Part shown: in pieces, positions 46,660-55,186 of the stretch | Numbering within the stretch: the stretch's first letter is position 1 | How the letters are laid out: every line of letters starts with the position of its first letter | From: an uncultured Anaerolineae bacterium | GTDB taxonomy: Bacteria; Chloroflexota; Anaerolineae; Aggregatilineales; Phototrophicaceae | Direction of reading: 5' to 3' | Assembly: GCA_937995825.1 (NCBI GenBank) | Contig: CALKJO010000016.1 | Span: 268,370 to 332,369, forward strand | Length of the DNA: 64,000 nucleotides | The notes under the pieces: model-generated | Database searches by the model: none | Seen by the model: only the letters and a program-made list of their open reading frames with translations | Told to the model about the DNA's origin: nothing | Program-made: the position numbers and the translations under genes

Positions 46660-48315
46660 TTGAAACATATCGAACTGGAATGCATACACTGCCACACGCG
46701 AGTCGCGCTGGACAAGAACGTCGCTGGCTGCCCCACATGCGGCGAAAATATCCTTGAAGCGCGCTATGACCTGAGCAGGCTCGATGTCGGCGCATGGGTG
46801 GCGGCGCTAAAAACGCGCTCTCGCGGACTCTGGCGCTATCACGAGGTGCTGCCGCTTTATGATCTGAGTCACTGCGTCAGCCTGGGCGAGGGCGAAACGC
46901 CGCTGTTGCGCTCGCGGGCGCTGGGCGCGTCGCTGGGGCTGAAACACCTGTACATCAAGGATGAGCGCCAGGGACCGACCGCCAGCTTTAAGGATCGGCA
47001 GGCGACCGTCGCCATCTCCGCGCTGCGCGAGATCGGAGTCGACTCGGTGGTGGTCGCCAGCACGGGCAATGTCGCCATTGCCTATGCCGCTTACGGCGCG
47101 CGCGCTGGGATCAAGGTCTGGGCATTCTTCCCCAGCCTCGCCCCAACCGAGAAGATGCGCGAAGCCGCGCTTTACGGCGCAGAGGTCATCAAGATCGCTG
47201 GCACATACGATCAGACCAAAGAGATTGCCGCCCGCTTCGCCAAGCGCCGCGGCTTATTTCTGGATCGCGGCATCAAGAGCGTTGCCGCCATTGAAGCGAT
47301 GAAGACGATCGCATACGAGATCGCTGAGCAGCTTGGAAATGACCTGGAAGGTGGCGAACGCTGGCGCGCTCCGGACTGGTTCATCCAGGGCGTCAGCGGC
47401 GGCATGGGTCCGATTGGCGTCGGGAAGGGCTTTCGCGAACTGCGCGATTTCGGGCTGATCGACTCGATGCCGGCAATGGGCATCGTCCAGTCGGCGGGCT
47501 GCGCGCCGATGGTGGAGGCATTCGGACGCCATCAGCGCATCGCCACGCCCGTCGAAGACCCGCAGACGATCATCGCCACCCTCGCCACCGGCAATCCGGG
47601 ACGCGCCTATGAGCTGCTGTATGACTACGTCGGTGAGCATGGCGGCGCGTTTGTCAGCGCGACGGACGCCGAAGCCTTCGACGCGATCAAGATTCTGGCG
47701 CGCAACGACGGCATCGCAGTCGAGCCGGCGACGGGCGTCGCTTTCGCCGGACTGTTCAAGCTGGTGCAGCAGGGGATCATCAAACGTAATGATGTTGTGG
47801 TGGTCAACTGCTCTGGCAACACGCTCCCGGTCGAGTCGCACATCCTCGGCGATCAGTGGCAGCGGACGGTTGAGCTGTCGCAGCGCGTCCGCAAGCCGGT
47901 TGTGCCTCAGGAAGGCTTGATCTCCGCCATCGAACGCATGAGCAGCGCTGAGCGCGTTGTCGTCATTGAAGACAGCCCGGATGCAGCGCGCTTGATCCGG
48001 CGGATGCTGCAAGCGCACGGCTGCCAACAGGTTTACCTAGCGGAGGATGGGATAGACGGACTCGACTTGATTCGGGAAAAACATCCCAACTTAGTGATAA
48101 CTGACCTGATGATGCCGAACCTAGACGGGTTTGCCCTCATCGAGTCGCTCAAAGCTGATCCCGATCTGGCAGCGATTCCAGTGATCGTCCTGACCGCCAA
48201 AGAATTGACGGTCAGCGAGCGCGCCCGACTCGATGGACAGGTCGAGATGCTGCTGCAAAAAGGCTCATCGATTGATGATGCGCTCATCGAGAGTCTGGTG
48301 CATAAGTTGGAGTGA
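46660..48315 (+). CDS. thrC: Threonine synthase (class II PLP enzyme, N-terminal Cys4 zinc ribbon) fused to C-terminal response regulator receiver domain; TTG start
   Basis: ECIHCHTRVALDKNVAGCPTCGENI, PLP-lysine motif GPTASFKDRQAT, ASTGNVAIAYAAYGARAG, ATGNPGRAYEL, then VVVIEDSPDAARLI...NLVITDLMMPNLDGFALIESL...MLLQKGS receiver in the same frame. Confidence 0.9.
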   Translation: MKHIELECIHCHTRVALDKNVAGCPTCGENILEARYDLSRLDVGAWVAALKTRSRGLWRYHEVLPLYDLSHCVSLGEGETPLLRSRALGASLGLKHLYIKDERQGPTASFKDRQATVAISALREIGVDSVVVASTGNVAIAYAAYGARAGIKVWAFFPSLAPTEKMREAALYGAEVIKIAGTYDQTKEIAARFAKRRGLFLDRGIKSVAAIEAMKTIAYEIAEQLGNDLEGGERWRAPDWFIQGVSGGMGPIGVGKGFRELRDFGLIDSMPAMGIVQSAGCAPMVEAFGRHQRIATPVEDPQTIIATLATGNPGRAYELLYDYVGEHGGAFVSATDAEAFDAIKILARNDGIAVEPATGVAFAGLFKLVQQGIIKRNDVVVVNCSGNTLPVESHILGDQWQRTVELSQRVRKPVVPQEGLISAIERMSSAERVVVIEDSPDAARLIRRMLQAHGCQQVYLAEDGIDGLDLIREKHPNLVITDLMMPNLDGFALIESLKADPDLAAIPVIVLTAKELTVSERARLDGQVEMLLQKGSSIDDALIESLVHKLE

Positions 48316-49169
48316 ACGCCATCGTGACGGCGACCGCAGAAACCATCACCACCCGGCTTGAGGCGCGAATTCACGATCTCGAAGCGGAAACCGCCACTAT
48401 GCGCCGCCTCGACGCGCTCAAGGACGCCTTTATCCATCTCGCCGCGCACGAGCTGCGCACGCCGCTGACGCTCATTAATGGTTACTACAGCCTGCTCGCC
48501 GATAACCCCGCACTGTGCAGCGCTGCGCAGCAGGACGCAGTCCTCTCTGATTACATTCAGGGGTTATCGACCGCCATCGCCCGAATGCAGGCGGTGATCA
48601 ACGAGATTTTGACCATCAGCCGGATCATCACCCATCAGATCGATCTCGCCCTGGGACCGGTCACGATGAGCGATGTGGTGATGGACGCGCTCAGCCTGTA
48701 TGCGCCGGCGTTTCAGGAGCGCAAGCTCAAACTTTACTTTCAGAAGCAGGAATGGGCGGAGCGCATTCAAGCCGACCCCGACATGCTCAGGCTGGTGCTA
48801 AGCAACTTGATCAGCAACGCGATCAAATTCACGCCTGACGGCGGGGCGATCACGCTTCGTTTGCAGAGTAAGCCCGAAAGCATTCTGATCAGCATCCGCG
48901 ATACCGGAGTCGGTATTGACCGCGCCAGCCACGAGTCGATCTTCGCGCGCTTTTCGAGTAGGCAAACGTTCGAACACCACACCACCAGCAAGACCGCCTT
49001 CATGGGCGGCGGACTGGGCTTAGGACTGGCGATCTGCAAGGGGATCGTCGAAGCGCACGGCGGGCAAATCGCGGTCGAAAGCTCCGGATTTGACCCGGTC
49101 ACTCTGCCCGGCAGCGAATTCCGCGTCATGCTGCCACGTGACGCGGGCAAGGGCAGGCAGTCATCGTGA
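48312..49169 (+). CDS. Soluble sensor histidine kinase (HisKA-HATPase, short N-terminal coiled coil only)
   Basis: FIHLAAHELRTPLTLINGYYSLL; NLISNAIKFTPDGG; RDTGVGIDR; GGGLGLGLAICKGIVEAHGG; GTGA overlap with thrC-REC. Confidence 0.93.
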   Translation: MNAIVTATAETITTRLEARIHDLEAETATMRRLDALKDAFIHLAAHELRTPLTLINGYYSLLADNPALCSAAQQDAVLSDYIQGLSTAIARMQAVINEILTISRIITHQIDLALGPVTMSDVVMDALSLYAPAFQERKLKLYFQKQEWAERIQADPDMLRLVLSNLISNAIKFTPDGGAITLRLQSKPESILISIRDTGVGIDRASHESIFARFSSRQTFEHHTTSKTAFMGGGLGLGLAICKGIVEAHGGQIAVESSGFDPVTLPGSEFRVMLPRDAGKGRQSS

Positions 49170-50290
49170 CACCGAGCCAGCGGGCGCTGATCGCCGTCGC
49201 CATGACGCCGACGCTTCTAGGAGTCGCCCCGATCTTCGGAAAACTGGCGATCAACAGCGGCATCGATCCGTTTGGTGTTGCAGCGCTGCGCACGCTGGTT
49301 GCAGTCGCTTTTCTTTGGATCGTGTATGCGCTGTTCTTCCGTCATTATCTTTATATTTATCCGGCGGGTCTGCTCGGGTGCGTTGTCGTCGGGATGATCA
49401 ACGGCATCGGCTCGCTGTTTTACTACGGCGGCTTGGGGCTGGTCGAAGCAAGCATGGCGCAGCTTCTCAATGGCATGTATATTGTCTTTGCGCTGCTGCT
49501 GGCGCGCATCGGCGGAGAGCGCGTTTCAAGGCGCGTCGCGCTGCGCGTTTTGATCGCGCTGATCGCGCTGGCGATGGTGACAGGGTTTGCGGGCAGCGCG
49601 CCCAACTGGCTCGGCGTTGGGCTGATGCTGGCGAATGCGCTGATGTTCGCTGGCACGCTGATTCTGAGCCAGTATGTGCTGTATGAAATGCCGTCGCCAA
49701 CTGTCGCGCTCTATGTCCTGACGACCATGGCAGTGCTGGTGGCGATGGTCTGGGCGGCGGTCGGAAATCCGATTTCGGAGATGGCGCTGACGGCGGGGCT
49801 GCCCGCTGTGGTCGCGCTGGGCATGACAACCGCCCTGTCGCGCTTGGCGATGTTCGCCAGCGTGGGCGCGCTCGGCAGCCTGCGCACCAGCATCATCGCC
49901 ATCAGCGAGATCGGCGTCGCGCTGGCGCTGGCGTTCATCATTCTCGACGAACGCCTGACGCCGCTTCAAGTTGGCGGAGTTGCGCTGTTGGTTGTAAGTC
50001 TATCGCTGATCCGCGCCGACGAGCTGCGCTCGCGCGGCAAAAGCGCCAGTGCGCTGCTCGTCGGCGATGTCGCCAGCGCGCAGTTTCAGCGGATCGCGTT
50101 TCACCGCGCTTTTGGGACGTCGGAGCAGGACAATGAATTTCGCGTCATGTCCACGCTGACCACCAATGAGATGATAGCGATTCAGCGCATGATGGGAGCA
50201 AGCAGCAAGCCCGTCGATCCGTTCCCAATTCAGCGCCCCCCCTCCGATGACGAGTCGCCTGAACCGACGCGCCCACATCGTCCGCGTTGA
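49166..50290 (+). CDS. EamA/DMT-superfamily transporter with extra C-terminal cytosolic tail
   Basis: Ten hydrophobic segments in two repeats, DERLTPLQVGGVALLVVSLSLI end motif; ~95-aa hydrophilic tail; GTGA overlap with upstream kinase. Confidence 0.88.
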   Translation: MTPSQRALIAVAMTPTLLGVAPIFGKLAINSGIDPFGVAALRTLVAVAFLWIVYALFFRHYLYIYPAGLLGCVVVGMINGIGSLFYYGGLGLVEASMAQLLNGMYIVFALLLARIGGERVSRRVALRVLIALIALAMVTGFAGSAPNWLGVGLMLANALMFAGTLILSQYVLYEMPSPTVALYVLTTMAVLVAMVWAAVGNPISEMALTAGLPAVVALGMTTALSRLAMFASVGALGSLRTSIIAISEIGVALALAFIILDERLTPLQVGGVALLVVSLSLIRADELRSRGKSASALLVGDVASAQFQRIAFHRAFGTSEQDNEFRVMSTLTTNEMIAIQRMMGASSKPVDPFPIQRPPSDDESPEPTRPHRPR

Positions 50291-50586
50291 TCGGGGTCTG
50301 CGACAGTGAACATCGCTCCTGATTTTCATCTCAATAGAAAATTCCGACAAAATTCATGAAATGCGCTGTTCTCAACAGTGCATTTTAGCGCTATGGTTAG
50401 TATGATGTGAAAGCCTTCTCTTTCCACAAGACTGCTTCTAGCGCGGGAAAATGCCACATGCTCAGCTTGACCTTCCGCACTGAAATTCAAAGCCAAATCC
50501 ACACAGCCTGATCGACGAACATCTCAAGGAAGTCAGCCGCTGTCTCAGCGGCGCAGCCCTGCATCCGCAGCGCAGCGCGCAGATCA

Positions 50587-50787
50587 TTGATGACCTGGAA
50601 AGATTGGCGGAACGCGCTCAAACTCGGCGGCGGCATCTACGAAGCGATCTGGGCTGCGCCCGTCCCGCCGATGGATGTCGAAATCCTGTATCGGACGCCG
50701 CAGGTCGAAATTCAAGGCGAGCCGTTTGAGCCGGAAGCTTTACCGAATGGAATCGCTGTGGATTTTTCGTTAAATCCGATTGGGTGA
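50587..50787 (+). pseudogene. Short ORF, possibly a decayed gene remnant
   Basis: 66-aa ORF in a 520-bp gap; upstream +frame reads HSLIDEHLKEVSRCLSGAALHPQRSAQIIDDLERLAERAQ in a different frame, compatible with frameshift remnant. Confidence 0.25.
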
Positions 50788-50813
50788 AGTCATGCAGAAT
50801 GGGATCTGCGTCA

Positions 50814-51185
50814 ATGGTAAATGCATTGGTAGTCGATAATGATTTTTACAACCGCGATTTGTGTGCGTTGGTTTTGAAGCGCAGCGGTTACCAGGTTTCC
50901 CAAACGTCCGATGGGAAAGACGCGCTCAGCCTGCTGAGTCAGCATAACTTCGATTTGCTGATCCTCGATCTCCATATGCCGGGAATGAGCGGGATCGATG
51001 TCATTCGCGCTGTCAAAAGTACACATTCGAACCCGAACATGATAATCATCGTCACGACTGCGTATCCGCATATGTCCTCTAGTGAAGTTGTCTTCAACGG
51101 CGCGGACTATGTGATCTACAAGCCGATCAATATTAAAGCGTTCGCCCAGCTTGCCAAACAGATCGCCGTCACCAACACACCTTAA
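50814..51185 (+). CDS. Stand-alone response regulator receiver protein
   Basis: NALVVDNDFYNRDLCALVLKRSG, LLILDLHMPGMSGIDVI, IVTTAYPHM, DYVIYKPINIKAF; ATG at 50814. Confidence 0.9.
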   Translation: MVNALVVDNDFYNRDLCALVLKRSGYQVSQTSDGKDALSLLSQHNFDLLILDLHMPGMSGIDVIRAVKSTHSNPNMIIIVTTAYPHMSSSEVVFNGADYVIYKPINIKAFAQLAKQIAVTNTP

Positions 51186-51209
51186 AGCGACAGGCAAAGG
51201 CGGACGCGC

Positions 51210-51884
51210 TCATCTCGCCCAGCTGTCCGTTAACTCCACTAAACTGCGCACCCAGCCGACTGAAAACAGATCGCGTCGATCAGAGAAACGCCCCTTTCGA
51301 TCCACAATCCAGCAGCGCGCGCCGCACCCGGCGGCAAATTCACCCTCTGACCAGGGATCATCGCCGACGATGGTCGTCGTCTCCGCTGTAATCTCGGGAT
51401 AACGCGCAGTCAACAGCCGCCAAAGCGACAAGTCTGGCTTCGGCGCGAGATTGGGCGCGCTTTTGGGCGTCAGCACGTCTGCAACCAACGGACGCAGACC
51501 GAGCGTCTCAACCGCCGCGACCGAATGCGGATTATTCGAAACGATGAACACCGTCTGATCCTGCCCGCGCAGCGCCTCCAAAAATGGCAGCGCGTCGTCA
51601 AACAGCGCTGGACGGTAATTGGTGGTCACATCCTGCATCAGCGGCAGTTCCAGCTCCGCTGACCAGCCCATCGCCGTGAACAATTCACGCAGCAGGACAC
51701 GCGGATCGGCGCGCCGCGCTGCCCGCTCCTGCGCGTCCATCAGCGCCGCGTGAAAGACCGCATCATCGAAAGGGAGCCGATGTTCGGCGATCAGCTTGGG
51801 AAAGGCGAAATCGAGCGCCCAGGTGATGATGCCGCTGGCGAGCGTCTCATCGAAGTCGATTACCCAATGCCGCCCCACCTTCAT
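51210..51884 (-). CDS. HAD-superfamily hydrolase
   Basis: VIDFDETLASGIITWA (DxD motif with second D replaced by E-T: DFDETL), VFIVSNNPHSV, VGDDPWSEGEFAAGCGARCWIVDR. Confidence 0.85.
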   Translation of the reverse strand: MKVGRHWVIDFDETLASGIITWALDFAFPKLIAEHRLPFDDAVFHAALMDAQERAARRADPRVLLRELFTAMGWSAELELPLMQDVTTNYRPALFDDALPFLEALRGQDQTVFIVSNNPHSVAAVETLGLRPLVADVLTPKSAPNLAPKPDLSLWRLLTARYPEITAETTTIVGDDPWSEGEFAAGCGARCWIVDRKGRFSDRRDLFSVGWVRSLVELTDSWAR

Positions 51885-52846
51885 AGGCTGACCTTTCTGC
51901 GCAGCCCCAGAATCGCAGACGGATCAGCGCGCAGCGCCTCGACGCGCTGATACTCCGCCTCGACCAGTTCGGGCGTCAGCTTGCCGCTGTAATCATAGTC
52001 ATGGGTAGCGCTGCGCAGCACCGTTTCCGCTTCAAGATTTTCGATGATCGCGCGCATTCCTTCGCGCGTCAAAAAGGTGTTCGGATAGGGCGTGTAAAAC
52101 AGCCGCATCCGCCCACCATTATCCAACGCGAGCGGCGTTTGTATGCGCAGTTTAAGATCGCCGTTGCGACTGCTGCCGATATACAGGTGCGGCTGCGGAA
52201 TGTCCGTACCGTAAAGCGCGCGCGCGTAATATACATACAGGATTTCGTAGATTTGCTCCATGTTCTCGACCGAGGCGAGTGCTTGTTCAAGCTGCGCGCG
52301 GTCGTCTTCGCTCATAGATGCATTCAGGCGCATGAGGCTGAGCAAGGGGATGCTGCCAATTTCCCAGACAATCCGCCGCCGCCCTTCGCGATACTGCCAG
52401 CTGTGCTGAAACGCCGCCATGCGCTCGCCAAGCTGATAAAGTGACGGCACATGGCGCATGTGCAGCAGCGCATCGATGCCGGTGAAGTAGGGATCGACCT
52501 CGTAACGCTCATAAAAGGCGACAAAATCGCTGCTGAACAGCAGATCGACGCTCTGCGCCGCTTGATCGCGGTATTCATCGCCGCGCCGGCTGAAGTTGTG
52601 GATTGACAGCGGGGTAATGATGATGTTCTGTCCACCCAGCTCAAAAAAATGCCCCATCACCTGCTGATAGCGCTCCAGCAGATGCGCAGCATAAGCGGAA
52701 AACGACTCGATCTTGCCCGGATCAGCGCTGCCGCGCTGTTGGCTGAGAATATAGGTCGTGCGCGTTCCGCCTAATGACAGGACGGCGGTCAGCCCTTCGG
52801 GATAGCGCGCCCGGACGCGCGCGGCAAACTCCTCTGCAGAGGTCAT
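51881..52846 (-). CDS. Tuberculosinol synthase (Rv3378c)-like, cis-prenyltransferase-fold terpene enzyme candidate
   Basis: LSLGGTRTTYIL, FELGGQNIIITPLSIHNFSRRGDEYRDQAAQSVDLLFSSDFVAFYERYEVDPYFTG, HLYIGSSR...LFYTPYPNTFLTREGMRAIIENL pattern resembles Rv3378c as I recall it; clustered with a class II diterpene cyclase. Confidence 0.65.
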   Translation of the reverse strand: MTSAEEFAARVRARYPEGLTAVLSLGGTRTTYILSQQRGSADPGKIESFSAYAAHLLERYQQVMGHFFELGGQNIIITPLSIHNFSRRGDEYRDQAAQSVDLLFSSDFVAFYERYEVDPYFTGIDALLHMRHVPSLYQLGERMAAFQHSWQYREGRRRIVWEIGSIPLLSLMRLNASMSEDDRAQLEQALASVENMEQIYEILYVYYARALYGTDIPQPHLYIGSSRNGDLKLRIQTPLALDNGGRMRLFYTPYPNTFLTREGMRAIIENLEAETVLRSATHDYDYSGKLTPELVEAEYQRVEALRADPSAILGLRRKVSL

Positions 52847-53235
52847 TTTCGCTTTTTGTCCCTCAAAATCTTGATGATGTCGTCGATCAGGGTCAGCACA
52901 TTGATCGGTTTGGGGAGATAGCCATCGAAGCCTTCCGCCAGGATGCGCTCTCGATCCCCTGCCATCGCCCGTGCAGTCACGGCGATCAGCGGGAGATGCA
53001 TCCAGCGAGGCTCAGCGCGCAACACTTTCAGCAGATCGATCCCAGACATGACCGGCATCTGAATGTCCACCAGCAGAAAATCCGGAGTCTTTTCCTCCAG
53101 CATTGTTAGACACGCCTGCGCTGACGGGAGGATATAGGTTTCAACACGGTGAAAGTCCAGAACCACTTTAACGACCCCGAGATTGTCCGGCTCATCATCA
53201 ACCACGAATACCATAGTTCCGATCAGATCATGCAT
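52843..53235 (-). CDS. Stand-alone response regulator receiver protein
   Basis: VFVVDDEPDNLGVVKVVL, FLLVDIQMPVMSGIDLLKVL, AVTARAM, GYLPKPINVLTL. Confidence 0.92.
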   Translation of the reverse strand: MHDLIGTMVFVVDDEPDNLGVVKVVLDFHRVETYILPSAQACLTMLEEKTPDFLLVDIQMPVMSGIDLLKVLRAEPRWMHLPLIAVTARAMAGDRERILAEGFDGYLPKPINVLTLIDDIIKILRDKKRK

Positions 53236-53314
53236 GATCTTCTCTCCTACTCAAACAGCGTCCCTCCTTATCCTTAATCTCCTGACAGTCAGCGCGCCTG
53301 AATGCATTCGAGGA

Positions 53315-53695
53315 TCAATTCTGATTGACCACATTCGTCAGATATTTTAGAAAGCTGCTCCCGTCAAACGGTTTAGAAATATATCCGTCAAATCCGCGCG
53401 CCGCCACCTCCTGCGGCGTTTCAGTGGTGTAATAGGCGGTTGTCGCCACAACCGGACACGCTGGATTGAGCGCCATTTTGCGAATCCGATCAAGTGCCTG
53501 ATAGCCATCGATACTCGGCATGAATAAATCCAGCACGATCACATCCGGCGTATTGTGCTGAAGATATGCCAATCCCTCTTCGGCGCTCTTAGCAATTGCA
53601 AAATCTAGTTGATAGTGACTCATCAACAGTTCGAAAATCGCCTGAGTGTGATAATCATCATCAATGAGCAGTACAGAACGGATGGTGTTGCTCAT
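53315..53695 (-). CDS. Stand-alone response regulator receiver protein
   Basis: VLLIDDDYHTQAIFELL, VIVLDLFMPSIDGYQAL, GYISKPFDGSSF. Confidence 0.92.
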   Translation of the reverse strand: MSNTIRSVLLIDDDYHTQAIFELLMSHYQLDFAIAKSAEEGLAYLQHNTPDVIVLDLFMPSIDGYQALDRIRKMALNPACPVVATTAYYTTETPQEVAARGFDGYISKPFDGSSFLKYLTNVVNQN

Positions 53696-53698
53696 GGT

Positions 53699-55186
53699 TT
53701 AACCTTCTATCAATTCGCCTTCAAAAACGTCAACTGTGCGCTTACCCTGCCCTTCATCCGGCAGCAGAACACGCGGCAAGATGACCGAGAATGTTGACCC
53801 TTTGCCCAGCTCAGTTTCGACCTCAATCTGACCCTCAAGCTTCTCAACCAAACGGCGCGTGATCGCCAGCCCTAAACCTGTACCCTGATGTTTGCGCGTG
53901 GCAGAGCCGTCTACCTGCTGGAATGGATTGAAAATGTACTCCAGTGCCTCGTCGGGCATCCCGATGCCGGTGTCGCGGACGATCACCTTCCAGCGTTCAC
54001 CGGGCGCTGACGCAACGATCACATCGACACCGCCCTGCTCCGTGAACTTGATCGCATTGCTGACCAAGTTGGTCACAATCTGCTGAAGCTTCCCTGCGTC
54101 GGACATGACCAATTCCGGCACGTCGTCCTCAAACTTAACCGACAGCCCGATCTGCTTGCGCTCTGCCAGCGTGCCGAGGCTCTCGATGGTCTCGCTGATG
54201 ACTCCGCGCGGTGACATCGGCGCGATATAGACCTGCATCGATCCCGACTCGATCTTGGACAGGTCGAGAATGTCGTTGATCAGACTCAACAGACGGCGGC
54301 TGTTGTTCTGAATGTTTTGCAACAGTTCGGTCTGCTTCGGCTCAAATTCGCCGACGTAGCCAAGCAGCATCGCGTCGTTATAACCGATGATGGCGTTCAT
54401 CGGCGTGCGCAGTTCATGGCTCATATTCGCCAGAAACTGCGATTTTGCCCGGTCAGCCGCTTCTGCGCGCTGACGGTCGCGCTCCGCCTGTTCTCGAGCT
54501 GACTCGGCATCGCGGATCGCGTTGGATAAGGCGGTGAAGCGGTCATCGAACTCGACGCGTAACAGCCGCAGCAGCACGCCCAGCAGCAGCAGCACGCTCA
54601 GCGCCATCCCGATCTTCTGCGCCAAATTTTCAGAAGCGACTCTGTTTTCGGGGTGGGTCAGCAGGACGCTGGCATCCGCCGCCGCATAGCTGAGCGCCGC
54701 GATCATGCTGATCGGGAGGATCGCCCGCTGCGGCAGCACCAGCGCCGCCAGCACCGGCAGCATGAGAAACGTCGGCAGCCCGCCGAAGATGACTTGTCCC
54801 TCTGGCGTGCCATGCCCCAAAATGAGCAGCATCATCGATGCGAGCAGCGCAGTGAGCAGCATCGTCCACGACGAGGCGAGAACCCGACCCCGTTCCAGTA
54901 CGTAAATCGAAAGCATATACCCCAGCAGCGCATAAACATGCAGCGTCGGGAACGAGACAATCCTCCAGTCAGGTTGAAATGCCAGCAGCGTTAACGCAAA
55001 GCTCAGCAGCACCACCCCTATCTGCACAAGGATCACGGCGCGTAGGACACGCTCGCGAAAGGCTTCATCACGCGATGCTGCGCGCGGCGTCAAGAAGCGC
55101 TGCAGCAGCGGCTTGGTGCTGCGATCTATGCGATCTGGCGTAGTGATTGTGGATGAGGTTTTCGCTGACATCGTTGGACTCACCAT
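53699..55186 (-). CDS. Membrane sensor histidine kinase (multi-TM sensor, HisKA, HATPase)
   Basis: About six N-terminal hydrophobic segments; FLANMSHELRTPMNAIIGYNDAML; NLVSNAIKFTEQGG; RDTGIGMPDEALEYIFNPFQQVDGS; GTGLGLAITRRLV. Confidence 0.95.
   Translation of the reverse strand: MVSPTMSAKTSSTITTPDRIDRSTKPLLQRFLTPRAASRDEAFRERVLRAVILVQIGVVLLSFALTLLAFQPDWRIVSFPTLHVYALLGYMLSIYVLERGRVLASSWTMLLTALLASMMLLILGHGTPEGQVIFGGLPTFLMLPVLAALVLPQRAILPISMIAALSYAAADASVLLTHPENRVASENLAQKIGMALSVLLLLGVLLRLLRVEFDDRFTALSNAIRDAESAREQAERDRQRAEAADRAKSQFLANMSHELRTPMNAIIGYNDAMLLGYVGEFEPKQTELLQNIQNNSRRLLSLINDILDLSKIESGSMQVYIAPMSPRGVISETIESLGTLAERKQIGLSVKFEDDVPELVMSDAGKLQQIVTNLVSNAIKFTEQGGVDVIVASAPGERWKVIVRDTGIGMPDEALEYIFNPFQQVDGSATRKHQGTGLGLAITRRLVEKLEGQIEVETELGKGSTFSVILPRVLLPDEGQGKRTVDVFEGELIEG

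Noticed and set aside
44988-46736. 582-aa ORF antisense to the end of the giant kinase
   Set aside because: Kinase and receiver motifs lie on the plus strand; antisense composition
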